Below the pieces are notes generated by a model. The model searched no databases, was not told where the DNA came from, and saw only the letters and a list, made by a program, of their open reading frames with translations. From positions 43,265,747 through 43,329,746 of the forward strand of contig NC_090292.1 of NCBI RefSeq assembly GCF_037392515.1: a stretch of 64,000 nt of DNA, given 5' to 3'. A program made the translations under genes and the position numbers. Numbering within the stretch: the stretch's first letter is position 1; each line of letters opens with the position of its first letter. Below, one piece after another: positions 11,600 to 21,910 of this stretch. This DNA is from Haliotis asinina (taxonomy: Eukaryota > Mollusca > Gastropoda > Lepetellida > Haliotidae).

Positions 11600-11945
11600 A
11601 GTGTTTGCAAAACGAAAACTGTGTACGACAGATTTCTTTGTGAAATATCAGGCGTTGATCTCTTGCTCGACTATATCAACTTATTACATCCTCGGCAAAC
11701 CTTCCAGTCATGGTTATAGATGCGAATTCAACAGATACCTGGCTGGAAGTCTTGATACATTGCCTGATTACTGCAAAATTAAAATGTACTTTGTTTGGAC
11801 CAATGTGGATAAGGGCATTTAATAAAACATCGACTTGAAGTAAAGGGCTACTAAAGTGGATCATATCGTCAATTTCGGTAAACTGCCTTAATGCGTCTCA
11901 CAAAAGGGATTAGCTCATTTGATCCCAAAATATCTGGAAAGCTAA
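11600..11945 (+). repeat. Block P2, first module (paralogue of 1190-1510)
   Basis: The landmarks and order match those of 1190-1510. The offset is about 10.4 kb. No open frame is shared. Confidence 0.75.
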
Positions 11946-11956
11946 CTGATTGCAGA

Positions 11957-12004
11957 ATAGTGAGTGAGTGAGTGAGTTAGTGAGTGAGTTTGGGTTTACG
12001 ATGC
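11957..12004 (-). mobile_element. S-short 3'-tail remnant
   Basis: A (GTGA)n run followed by TTTGGGTTTACG reads on the minus strand as CGTAAACCCAAACTCAC, the S-short 3' end. The rest of the element is missing. Confidence 0.55.
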
Positions 12005-12111
12005 TGGAACCTTGTGAGAGAAAACACCCAAATGATTTATGTATTTTTGAAAGTTACAATGTCAAAACATACATAATCAACTAAATAATACATGTTTTAA
12101 GTTTTAAATGA
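12005..12111 (+). repeat. Module K, copy in P2
   Basis: GGAA..TTGTGAGAGAAAACACC, GAAAGTTACAATGTCAAAAC and GTTTTAAGTTTTAAATGAG match 58437-58546 almost throughout, and 32691-32800 more distantly. The module joins the P2 and R block families. Confidence 0.8.
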
Positions 12112-12345
12112 GTGAGTGGGTGAGTTTAGTTTTACGCCGCACTCAGCAATATTCCAACTACATGGCGGCGGTCTGTAAATAATCGGGTCTGGATCAGAAA
12201 ATCCAGTAATCAATAGCCTGAGCATCGATGACATGTGTCAACCACGTCATCGCGCCTTACCACCCTATCCCTTTAGTCGCCCCTTACGACAAGCATAGCC
12301 GGCTTAGTTTGCTGAAGGCCTATTCTACCCCGGACCTTCACGGGT
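12112..12345 (-). mobile_element. S-long SINE at the same site as 58547-58810
   Basis: This minus-strand S-long copy directly abuts module K at GTTTTAAATGAGTGAGTG, exactly as in R2. The flank after the SINE 5' end (AATACGATAATGGA) still resembles the R2 flank (AATGATACTATGGA). The insertion is therefore probably shared by descent and older than the duplication. R1 at 32800 lacks it. Confidence 0.8.
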
Positions 12346-12964
12346 CTGCAGAATACGATAATGGAATATATAATGATATATAATAAAGACCTTATGTTTT
12401 TTTATAATTACACTGAATCAAAATGATATGGGATGACATGAAAGCACAAGTGTTCCTCTATTTTTTCAGGTGTCCTCACAAGGAAAGCGATATTCTTCCC
12501 TCAGTGTATGTACAGACATGCATGTAACTTACGTAAACCATTTTATTCCCATTGTTTACTGACGCTTTCTATTCATTTCTGTTCATCTCTAGCATACATT
12601 TAATCATGTTGTATAACTGTCTTGTACATTGCTAGCCAAATGAAATCACTTGTGAATACGTACATTCATAGCAAAACAAAAACAAATGATTATATCCACA
12701 ATGTGATACATTCAAAATGCCATTAAAACTATTTGCCAATGGTTTCTCCATGAGTGCAAAACACAAGCAACGACATATTTCGCAGTGACATTTTATGTCT
12801 GAAAACACCTGCGATGCCTTAACTGACACATGCACTGCTGGGAGGATGTCTGTCATCAGCGTGATGCTAATACGTGTTTCATGCGGAAACTGCAGGTTAT
12901 TTACACGTCTGTTTAACCCCAAGTCACATAATAACTGCAACAAAATGCAAATTTAAAATATATT
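12346..12964. other. No recognisable gene or element
   Basis: This is AT-rich spacer. A 103-aa minus-strand open frame at 12632-12943 has no recognisable motif and no conserved counterpart in P1. Confidence 0.5.
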
Positions 12965-13200
12965 GGTTAAAAGGCTTCAGCTGGAAATTGTGTTGTCGGT
13001 GATGTAATGACAATGTATTGTGTGCATCTGGTCACTATCTGAACACACAGGCAGCCTTGTCAGCGTCTTCTTAAACTGGAAACAGACCAGTGGAGGTATC
13101 ACAGGTTTTGGATTTGCTGCCAGACCTAGACGTCATATCCTTGCTCTCAGGGTTATCGAATCTTCAAGCACAATATATATCAAGTAAACGCTGAATTGAT
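12965..13200 (+). repeat. Block P2, second module (paralogue of 2040-2420)
   Basis: The module shares GGTGATGTAATG, TGTGTGCATCTGGTCAC and TCAAGCACAATAT-type landmarks with P1. It is shorter than the P1 copy because of several deletions. Confidence 0.7.
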
Positions 13201-13229
13201 GAAATGTAATGTAACAAAGTGATACACCT

Positions 13230-13870
13230 CATTTTAGAGAGGATGAAACAATGGGTTTTAGTAAGGAAATTATACAGTTGGTTTCAGGAAACTAAACGTT
13301 TGAAGTATTTAGATCGGTTAACACAGTAGAAAAGATGTTATATATAGACAGGAATTACATGTTTCTTCATACAGAAAAGTCAAAATGGCGAAGAATTTGT
13401 TAAGTGAAACCTTATTTTGCACAAATAACAAAATATAGGGCCAAACTGATACAATATTTAGTGAAAGCGGAATGACCCATTATGAAATAGCAAAAGCATT
13501 TACACAGAAATTATACAGCTGGTTTCCCGAAACCGAAAGTTTGAAGCATTTAGATCGAATAATACAGTAGAAATGATGTCTTTAGACAGGAATTATAACC
13601 GATACACTAGAGAAAGCAAAACCGCGACGAATTTGTTAAATGGCAAAAATTTTGCACATTTGAGAATGTACGTATAAAACAGATATTTAGTAGAAAGGGA
13701 ATGACCCTTTGAAAAAAAAGGCTGAGGCATTTATGCAGAAATGGGGAACCTGATTTCGGAGTATGGACTTGAAAAGCTAGCATATTTGGCACAATATCTG
13801 ACTGTACCGGAGAAATATTCAGAACAGAATTAATATATACCGTTATACACAACAGAGCTGGAGAAGCAAA
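13230..13870 (+). repeat. Local tandem triplication, unit about 240 bp
   Basis: GAAATTATACAG followed by TGGTTTC and GAAACT occurs at 13266 and 13507 (offset 241). A more diverged third copy starts near 13735. Each copy continues into TTTGAAG..TTTAGATCG and ACAGTAGAAA..GATGT. The unit is not a multiple of three and carries no frame. Confidence 0.75.
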
Positions 13871-13979
13871 TGTTTGCAGCTATAACTGAGAAACTTGTTT
13901 AGGATTTCAGAGCTTCGAAGCGGCGATGCCAGGTTGTGTGTGACGATCCTGTGCTGCAATAGTAATTCCAGCTGTGTGT

Positions 13980-14955
13980 AGTGTTTAGAAACAAGCTCAA
14001 ACAAGGACGCTGAAGTTAAGAGGACAATCTATCAATGTTATCACTAATCAGATCATTGTCTTGCTGACTCACACCATATAGATTTCTAGTTTTCTATTAA
14101 CTTCGAAGCACAGACGTTACATTAAATGACAGTGTTTTGCAGTTAGTCCTATTACTTTTCATAAATAGGCATTCATGGTTGTGATACCAGAAATAAAGAC
14201 GCTCTGCATGGTCCCAACCGAACACTTAAGTCTCCCTCTAAATTTTAATGAAGGTGGATCTTGTCTCCTCCATTAACATGTGAGAGGGGGTAGGGGGTGG
14301 GGGTTGGTGTTGGGGGTGGTAGGGTTTAAGTGGGAGTGGGATGGGATTTAAGATAAATGCAATCAATTTGTTTAATTTCATCCCTGTATAGTGTCTCCTT
14401 TCTTTTTAACTGAATGGGCAGTCTGTGTGATAATCGAGATGAGTTATCCTATGGCGTTGAGGTTTCATATTTATATTGTATGCTTCCGGTGTGTTTACTG
14501 TTTTGTTCTGTTGCGGACAAATGTCGCATTGCTACTTCATGCGTCTGAAATGACAACCAAGGGGGTTCTTTGTGGTTTGTGTCTCGGTTATCAAGGTATA
14601 TATGTACATTCAATCTGCTCTCTTAACCTCATCAAGTCAGCCTACAAGATGGTCTCTCTGTGTCTGACATCGCCAGACACAGATTGAATTAATGGTCCAT
14701 GCCCTTTGGAGATTCATAAGGAATGGACGCCGGGACTATGTTTACATTGAAATCACATGCTCAAATGCTTTCATAATTGACGATCATTTCACATATAAAG
14801 GTACCAGTCTTTATAGAGAAATGTTTCTCATCAGCCCTTGAACTATAAATGTCCTCTGAGGATCAACTGTTTTAGAATTTTCTTCCGAATGTTGGTCTTT
14901 CGTATCCGAGCCAGGAGGGCACTTCTTTGTGTCGGAAATCACATATCATTAGATC
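13980..14955 (+). repeat. Block P2, third module (paralogue of 3181-4261)
   Basis: It matches P1 at ACAATCTATCAATGTT, CACTAATCAGAT, CTATGGCGTTGAGG (P1 CCATGGCGTGAATG) and GAATGTTGGTCTTTCGTAT. It lacks the SINE found in P1, so it provides the empty site. Confidence 0.7.
14281..14343 (+). repeat. G-rich tract, potential G-quadruplex
   Basis: At least four runs of three or more G lie within about 50 bp, separated by one- to five-base loops of T and A. It is probably a decayed simple repeat. The structure is inferred from run spacing only. Confidence 0.6.
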
Positions 14956-15793
14956 AAGTCGTGCAGCCGATGTTCATAATTGAGTAATGGCCCCTGTCTG
15001 TTTGATCGTTAATCCGCCCTCGACGGTCGGAAATTGAAGACATAGCTGCCCAATGTTGTTTACACACTGCTTCCATTCAGATCATCAAATAAATAGCTAA
15101 GTGTCTTTCAAATGAAACTACCACTTTCAATATTGACTTCCACATCACGTAAAATATCACAGTCTTTCGCAATACATATTTCTCATCAGGTCGTTGCACT
15201 ATAAAATGTTCTATGGAAACCCGTGTTTGTGTTCTTTCCGCCTCGGGGACTTTGTATCTGACTAACAAAGCGACTTCTTCGGTTCGGAAATCATGAAGAT
15301 AAGGTCTTGCCGGATCCCTGCTTTGATCTCTCATCCTCCTGGCACGATGATACTCAATATTAAAATATGTCGATTTGTTTTTCTTTTTTTGTAAACAAAT
15401 ATTGCTTGGATACTACATGTCTGATCTGCAGTGCTGGATTGCTGTTTGCCTTTGGAATAATTCTTTCAGGCAGCTTCAAAAGAAATTGTACTTGCATTTT
15501 ACTCTGGAAAAAAATGGTCGACATTAATAGTCGTGAAAGAAGATTCCCAAGCGATTTGTTACGGCACACTCAAATTGAGAAAACGTTTTTTCTTCCTGTT
15601 ATTTGAGAAAACGTTCTTCGAAAAGTATTCAATTGTATTTCTTTACCATCTGCGGTCGGTAATGCATCGATATTCTCCACAACACAGAAGTTTAGATGTA
15701 GATGAGAGAGGTCAATACGCCTGGAGAGATTTGCTCCTGCAGTACAGTCTTAATACTAAGGACCATTTCCTTCCCAAAAAACTCGATTTATAG
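14956..15793 (+). repeat. Block P2, fourth module (paralogue of 4895-5800)
   Basis: Landmarks TCACAGTCTTTCGCAA, TTCTTTCCGCCT and TTTGTATCTGAC align with P1. P2 shows the empty site for the P1 solo LTR. Stops and indels differ between copies, so no protein is supported. Confidence 0.65.
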
Positions 15794-15843
15794 TATTATG
15801 AGGCAGCGCTATATTATCGTTCACATTCTGACTACCTGAGCGC

Positions 15844-15899
15844 TGTGTGTGTGCGTGTGTGCGTGTGTGTTTGTGTGTGTGTGTGTGTATGTGTGTGTC
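15844..15899. repeat. (GT)n microsatellite, interrupted
   Basis: This is a GT/TG dinucleotide run with occasional C, T and A interruptions. Confidence 0.95.
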
Positions 15900-16059
15900 T
15901 GTGATTGTATGAGTTACTTGGAACGTCAATAGTAAGCTTTGATTCAGTAGTATGAGTTTGTAAGGGTGCTAATATGATGGCTTGACTGTGTTGATTATTC
16001 CATCACAAGGGACAATTATTTCAAATCAAAAACTATGAAGGGCCTTTTTAGTAACGTAA

Positions 16060-16614
16060 GTTCTCATTTTTTATTATAAGTTATTATTATTATAAGTATT
16101 CTTGTATAGCGCACAAATCAAACTGCAAGGCAATTTCTCTAGGCACTAGGTATTTTTCCCTCGATCACCGGATGTCAATCTTAACAGCACATCGTATTTC
16201 AATCTCAACTCCCTGGGGAGTATACAATTCTTGCTGCCACTAGGCGCACCGAGTTTATTGTGGCTCTCTCATCCTAATGAGGTACCCATTTGACAGCTGG
16301 GTGGACTGGGACACATAGTCACAGTACTTTGTTCAAGTTTTACTGCACGTTGCTGTACCCGCAACTAGGTGTATGCACGTGTTCATGTGGCCACCATCTG
16401 GTCATATACCAACGGATTCGTGGGTTCTTTTAAGTGCACAGGATTGTGTACTGTACACTAGGGGTTGTGACAACACTGAAAGAGTCTGCACACAAAGTTG
16501 ACTCCAAGGTTTTTTTACACCCGGTCACAGGTGGGCTCGATCCCGAAACCGAAACCTCGCTGGATCACTAGCCTGGCGCGTTAGCCAGTTCGCCAAACAT
16601 GCCCCCACCATGCC
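16060..16614 (-). mobile_element. Long tRNA-headed SINE-like element
   Basis: Read on the minus strand, the right edge starts with a tRNA-like head: TGGCGAACTGGCTAACGCGCC around box A, then a CGGGATCGAGCCC box B-like stretch near 16530-16550. A body of about 450 bp ends in a TGTGCGCTATACAAGAATA-type sequence and a (TAA/TTA)-rich tail at the left edge. The design fits a long tRNA-derived SINE family distinct from S-short and S-long. No target duplication was confirmed; the right edge abuts a LINE fragment directly. Confidence 0.55.
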
Positions 16615-17202
16615 CCTCATTTAATTATTGCATTTTAAAAAGAATTAGATTTGTTGTCTGACTTGTATATAACTAAGTATTTTATGATTGCAAGTTGAAT
16701 TAGTAACTGAGATTGTTAGTGGCTGTATCCTCGAGGGGGGTTGAAGTACCATAAAATTATTGTCCTCCTGAGAGGGTACGTAAGTCACAAACCATTTGAA
16801 GTCAAATCTTCCATTTTTTTGTAGCCGTAGTATTTCTGTTATTTTAATTTGTGGCTAATCTTGCTTACTATCACAAAGCAGCTGAAGGGATGGTGTAAAT
16901 CCAGCTAGGGACCATGCAGGTAGCAGAAGTACTGTAAGTCCCCATGGCCCCTAGTATGGTGATCTACCTTTAGCTGTTGGTGATCTATAGCCTGTTTTTA
17001 TATTGTATTGTCTGAATAGTGATATCAGTTTCAACTTTTCACGCTAGATTGATTTCTTATTGTGATATTCTTGTTGTTTTACTGTCCTTTGTCGACAGGT
17101 TTTTACTATATTCATAAATACCTTTTTTCAAGAGTGTTCTCGTCACGATATGGCTGCAATACTGCCGATGTGACGTTAAATATTAACTCACTCACTCACT
17201 CG
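16615..17202 (+). mobile_element. I-like LINE 3' UTR fragment (588 bp)
   Basis: This matches the 3' UTR of the LINE at 48356-48970 over nearly its whole length. Landmarks are TTTAATTATTGCATT, GTGGCTGTATCCTC, TTGTCCTCCTGAGAGG, GTAAATCCAGCTAGGG, AAGTCCCCATG, GATCTATAGCCTG and the 3' end GACGTTAAATATTAACTCAC plus (ACTC)n. It contains no coding sequence. It is the best second copy for defining the family's 3' region. Confidence 0.85.
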
Positions 17203-17524
17203 CTAATATGATGGAATATGTCATAACAGATTTACAGATACTCATCCAGTGCAATATACACAGTGGCATTTAGAAAGTCAAGTGGCAACAATTTCATGGA
17301 AATTAAAGTAATTGCCAGTATCGACCACACAAATATTACCAGTCTATTGATATACGACATATCAGCTTTGTTTGTGACAATTATGACTGTATTACAAATA
17401 GGTTTTATGAAACGTTAGATATTACTTTAATTTAATATTTATAATAAACACAGAAATAATCCATGCAAATAAGGTAAGAAAATAAATTTGAAAATGATGG
17501 TGATGTTTTTAATCATAGTATATG
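17203..17524. other. No recognisable gene or element
   Basis: AT-rich spacer separates two LINE 3' fragments of the same family and orientation. Confidence 0.5.
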
Positions 17525-17851
17525 TGTATTTTTAATTTTTGGCTAGATGTGACTAAATTGCTAACAGCTGAGGGGATGGTGTAAATCCAGCTAGGGACCA
17601 TGCAGGTAGCAGAAGTACTGTAAGTCCCCATGGTCCCTAGTATGGTGATCTACCTTCTGTTTTTGGCGATCTATAGCCTGTTTTTATATTGTGTTGTCCA
17701 AATAGTGATATTAGATTTAATTCTAATTGTTATATTGTATTTTTTTTATATAATGTATATGTATCTAATTTCAATATCAAACATGTTCTCGTCACGATAT
17801 GGCTGAAATGATGTGATGTTAAATATTAACTCACTCACTCATTCATTCATG
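17525..17851 (+). mobile_element. I-like LINE 3' end fragment
   Basis: This is the same family as 2832-3180 and 16615-17202. It begins near TTTTTGGCTAGATGTG and ends GTTAAATATTAACTCACTC with a mixed ACTC/ATTC tail. A 24-bp stretch before the tail is partly deleted. Confidence 0.8.
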
Positions 17852-18690
17852 CGCTGACTTGTCATAATTCAGAAGGAGCATGTTGGACTGAGAGGACAAC
17901 GGTTTCTTTATAATGTGGTGACTAGATACATACTGTAAAACACATATTTGTCTTGCACAGATAAGAGTGAACTTTAATGGTGGGCTTCAGTATTCATATA
18001 TACCTTCCATTTGTTTGTATATGTATGAATGCGTATTTGTCCAAACAGATCTCATGATACTACTTAAATGACATACAGAACATGGTACAAGACGATGGAT
18101 TAGGCACACCCAGCTCCGGGTGGTGCCGTTGCGAGAACTGCGTCTTCGTATAGCCTGAACAAATTAGCAGTGGTTCGGTACCCAAACCAAACTGGTATCA
18201 CTAACAATAGAAAGATTGCGTGTCACTATATGATGACAATGTATATCCGATTCTGCTTCAGTGTTGGAGATACTACGTGTTTTGCCTCCCTTTGTCTAAT
18301 TCCCACCAGATACACTGTTTCCCTGGACAACTGATTGCATGAAGCAGGGTTTGGTAGATTAGTGCTCAGAATGCATCCATGAACACTTTCTATCAGCATA
18401 TTGGTTCTGTCTATTCCTGAATCAGTATTAACGTTCAGGACATTCAGATCATGTGCATGTATAACATTGTCTAAAAGCTGTTTCTCATGCGATGGCTTAA
18501 CACAGAGTGGTGTCAACTTTTCGCGCCATGCACTACCCTTGACGTGATACAATGACACAATCTCCAATTCGTCTAATGTTTATAAATGCAGGCGTAATTT
18601 CGTCACTATATTACTATTAAAATGTCGGTATGACATAAACCCAAACTCAGCTCACCTCGTGTGATGGATAACCACATGTCACGATGCCCT
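17852..18690. other. No recognisable gene or element
   Basis: This is spacer before block Q1. The 113-aa minus-strand frame at 18226-18567 has no motif and no counterpart before Q2 or Q3. Confidence 0.5.
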
Positions 18691-18699
18691 GTCAGCCTT

Positions 18700-19160
18700 T
18701 CATCCCACACGATATAGTGGGCTTTGATACAGTGATACTCTCTCCGATTCATCACATCTCTTCTTATGCAATCTTCTCAACAAATATTGCGTACAAAAAC
18801 AGAAGCAACAGTTATTACAGTTATAGTTAATTTCACTGACTCTGAGGGCATTACGGTTAACAGCTGAAACCTCTTTCATGCAGAACAACCCGAATCAACC
18901 AATCTACATGCAACATTACCTCTATCAGTAACGACGCTTTTGTTGTATTTATTCATGAGACGTTGACGTTTATGAACAAAGTAAATTAGCTGTTTTGTAT
19001 GCACCCAACAGGGGTTTTGGTCCCACTCTTTCTAATCCTGCATGTCCTGCTCAAAGCGACATTGACAGCTACAAAAACATGCTTTTAGTTTGGATTCACA
19101 AGTACGGGATCAGATCATGACCCATGGCAAGAGGATGAAGAAGCTTGACCTTCCCCAAAT
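18700..19160 (+). repeat. Block Q1, module D
   Basis: It aligns with 33541-33990 (Q2) and 39281-39780 (Q3). Landmarks are CACTGACTCTGAGGG, ACTCTAGCTCTATCAGTGACGA-like sequence, TTCGTTGTATTTATTCATGA and AACATGCTTTTAGTTTGG. D also resembles module C at 23318 onward (for example TTGACGT..TTTGTATGCA), so D and C descend from one older unit. Confidence 0.8.
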
Positions 19161-20140
19161 GTCTCATGGACACTGTTGGAACATATTATATGAGATTATG
19201 TGTCATGAATAGGGACCTGTTGTTTACATTGCCAGGATTTGTTAAAATGTATTGAGACCCAACACTGGCAAAAGAACAGGTACATCTGTAAAGGTGCTAA
19301 CTGTTTCTCCTTGCCTTGCTCTGTTTTGTTCCAAGAGAGATGGGTTTTTTTCTTGTATCATTATTCTCTTTCCTTTGAGAGAACATTTTATAAAAGTTTC
19401 AAGATCATTTGATATGGATCGTTTGAGATAATATGACATGATCAAGTCAGAGGTTTCGTTTAGCAAATTCTCACATCGCACTCAACAGGCTATTTCGTCT
19501 GACCATTCTCTTATAGATGGGGAACTGCTAACAACAGCTTTAAATAAGGAACCTAAATCATAGACCACGCAAGATCGTCACAAACATGATTGCTCACTGC
19601 GACTGTAAGCATACAGGGCAATCATTCTTTGTGCTTAAATCTCCTTTCTCATACTAGTGGAAGTGCTGTTATCATAAGGGATATGGTCAGCATGTAACCG
19701 TGGAATCTCAGAGGCACACTTGCGATGACCGTACTGAATTAATGATTCAGAGGGAATGGTTCATTCATGAATCAGCTGACTGTTGGCCAAGTATATTAAC
19801 ATCAACCTCTCATTACTGCCGGGTGACAGTCTTGTGGAATATTGTCAGTTTTCTGCATCGGTGAACAGCAAGCTTTCCTCATTTACAACTGTCTTGATCG
19901 CGTCTTAGATAGGTCGGGCATGGATAGCAATAAAAGTAAGCAAGAACCAAATCGATGTAGTAACTGTCACATCTTTCCAAAATACATATTTATAATGCAT
20001 ATCTCTATTAGTGCAATACGTTTGTCTAATATGATACCATGGAGGCTTAACGTCATTGACAACTGGGAGAATATTTTGACAATGCACAATTTCTTATATG
20101 ATCTTACTTTTAGAAACATGGAGGTGGAAATACCATGAGC
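19161..20140 (+). repeat. Block Q1, continuation of module D (paralogue of 40250-40720)
   Basis: GCTCACTGCGAC, AAATCTC, TGCTGTTATCAT, ACCGTGGAAT, GGCACACTTGC, GAATGGTTCATTCATGAATC and AGCAAGCTTTCCTCATT recur in order in Q3 at 40287-40600. The shared frames are not preserved, so I treat the sequence as non-coding. Confidence 0.75.
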
Positions 20141-20239
20141 TTCAGATTACAAGTGGTTCAGATGTCGGCTTCTCACGCCGTATCCGCGAGGGGAATTCAC
20201 CACCTTTTTTGTTGGAATGTCAGTGTTTGTAATTAGTTT

Positions 20240-20530
20240 TGTTGGCGATGTGATTCTGTTATGGACATCAAGTCTGTCTACACATAATGAATCTTGTCAC
20301 GATCAAAGTTGTCACTTATTCCCACAGGTCTCAAATAAATTTTAAATTCAACGATATGTAACACTTTCATCTCTCAAATCTGAGCCTCGTGCGTATCAAT
20401 TTTGTTTGACTGAAAAGCATACGTATGTATTTTACTGTTTTTCATTAATTTTGCTGGAGATCCATGTCAGTTATGTATATGTTCTTATCTTTAGAGATAT
20501 GAATATGGAAATGTAACCAACTTTAGAGTT
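20240..20530 (-). repeat. Locally inverted segment of block Q1
   Basis: The reverse complement of this stretch matches 34575-34790 in Q2 and 40755-40985 in Q3, which share one orientation with each other. Landmarks on the reverse complement are ATTCATATCTCTAA, CAAACAAAATTGA, GAGAGATGAAAGTGTTACAT and TGAATTTAAAA..TTTGAGAC. Flanking modules in Q1 keep the normal orientation, so only about 0.3 kb flipped. Confidence 0.8.
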
Positions 20531-20554
20531 TGGCAGCGTCACTACAGCTGCATT

Positions 20555-20555
<1 letters not shown>

Positions 20556-20618
<63 letters not shown>
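20556..20618. repeat. (CA)n microsatellite
   Basis: This is an almost pure CA run of about 30 units next to a SINE fragment. It forces an artificial Val-Cys frame on the minus strand. Confidence 0.97.
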
Positions 20619-20619
<1 letters not shown>

Positions 20620-20711
20620 GATCCCTTTAGTCGCCTCTTACGGCAAGCACAGTCGCCTTTTGTGGCAAGCATGGGTTGCTGAAGGTCTAATCCGGTACCT
20701 TCACGGTATCG
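20619..20711 (-). mobile_element. S-long SINE 5' fragment
   Basis: CCTTTAGTCGCCTCTTACGG, GCAAGCATGGGTTGCTGAAG and ACCTTCACGG match the 5' half of S-long on the minus strand. The 3' half is missing and the CA microsatellite lies at the break. Confidence 0.8.
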
Positions 20712-20795
20712 AGCATGAGTACATTGTGTGAAGCTCATTTCGGGGTCCCCCTACGTGATCTTGCTGGAATATTGAAAAAATCATGCTCATTCACA
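20712..20795 (+). mobile_element. S-short SINE 3' part
   Basis: TACATTGTGTGAAGCTCATT, GGGGTCCCCC..CGTGAT and GCTGGAATATTG follow the S-short body. The tRNA head is absent, and the S-long fragment lies where it would be. This suggests another nested S-long in S-short insertion followed by deletion. Confidence 0.65.
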
Positions 20796-21376
20796 GACTC
20801 ATTGACCGTCTGAGTGTCACTTTCTACGAAAAGAACAGTTTGACCTTGCCACGTCGCTGTGTGACACAGAGATTCCAGCAATATTTCCTGTAAGACACGT
20901 ATCGCTTCGCAGCCGTATTTGGCATCTCTAACATTCAGAAATACAGAAAGTGTCAAAAGAAAGAGAGATTTAGATCATCAGTACTTCTACCATGTACATG
21001 GTGAGATTTCATGTATTCAATATACAATAATACTATCGTATGATTGACATCAACTTGAAATTAAGCAAGCAAACTGTGGTTTTATGGATTAATCAAATAT
21101 CAAGGATCCTGCCTGACATCTTGCCCACAGTATGTTTTCGGGTTTGTTTTTTCCTTGCTCAGTCTGTTTTGCTTGTTCTGTCTGAAACTCAGTTACTCGA
21201 TCATAGTAGAATGAAATATATTCATGTGTTATTTTGTTTCTATTTACTGAACGTGCGAAGCTGGTATGATCAAATGATTGAAGGAAAACTACCACGACAC
21301 CTACATTTATAGGCATTTAAACCGGTACGTGTTCAGCTGACAAAACCAGTTACAGACTCTGACATAGAACATAGAT
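20796..21376 (+). repeat. Block Q1, modules A and B (start)
   Basis: GTGTGACACAGA, TTCCAGCAAT, CATTCAGAAA and GTCAAAAGA align with Q2 35149-35310 and Q3 41271-41440. TATTTACT, GGTCAAATG-like and GGTACGT..GTTCA..TGAC landmarks then align with 35520-35660. A 73-aa minus-strand frame here is broken in Q2 and Q3. Confidence 0.7.
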
Positions 21377-21379
21377 CAG

Positions 21380-21661
21380 GGCCCGATTTCTCGAAACAAA
21401 TTTAAGTGTTAATTCAAATCTCAAAATGAGTTTGACAATTTGAAGCAGCTGAATTTTTATCTCAACTGCATTTTTTAGGCTAAAAAAGTCCACATAAGTA
21501 AAGACATCTGTCCACCAAATTCAGATTGTCTACCGTGTTTGAGCCGGATACCAATTTCCTTTCATTCTGGAAAATGCATGTTCCTGCATTGTCTCAAATT
21601 TGAGCAAAAACGTGAACTTCAGTCAAAAATCAGACTTAAGTTTGTTTCGAGAAATCGGGGC
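21380..21661. mobile_element. 282-bp inverted-repeat element flanked by CAG
   Basis: Termini GGCCCGATTTCTCGAAACAA and the inverted GCCCCGATTTCTCGAAACAA form terminal inverted repeats of about 28 bp. CAG lies on both sides (21377-21379 and 21662-21664). The empty paralogous sites in Q2 (35665-35680) and Q3 (41728-41742) read CATAG(A/C)CCAGCGCTA with a single CAG. The element encodes nothing and is a MITE. Confidence 0.8.
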
Positions 21662-21739
21662 CAGAGTTAAGGCTTTGAAAATTATGGTTTTGTTAATTCC
21701 ATCTAGACTGAAAGGAAGTTATTGTTTACAAGCATCCAA

Positions 21740-21910
21740 ATAACCCCAGGGTATATTCGTCCCGGGGGTATATTTGCCGTATGAGGGTACTTTATGTGGT
21801 GGAAATGCTGATACCCCAGGGGGAAATTTACCCCATAGAGTATATTTGACCTTTCTTCAGAGGGGCAAATTATGTGACTTCGGGGTATATTTGCCCCAAG
21901 GGGTATTTCG
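21740..21910. repeat. Cluster of GGGGTATATTTGCCCC-like palindromic motifs
   Basis: At least four variants of a motif built from CCCC or GGGG, TATA and TTTG/CAAA occur in both orientations within about 170 bp. Q2 and Q3 lack the cluster at the corresponding place. It looks like an insertion or expansion unique to Q1. Confidence 0.6.

Noticed and set aside
12632..12943. 103-aa minus-strand frame as a gene
   Set aside because: It has no motif, no paralogue and no supporting context; the length is within chance for AT-moderate DNA.
16540..16600. True tRNA gene on the minus strand
   Set aside because: It is the head of a longer dispersed-type element and does not fold convincingly as a full cloverleaf by eye.
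20523..20738. Val-Cys repeat frame on the minus strand
   Set aside because: It is produced by the CA microsatellite at 20556-20618.
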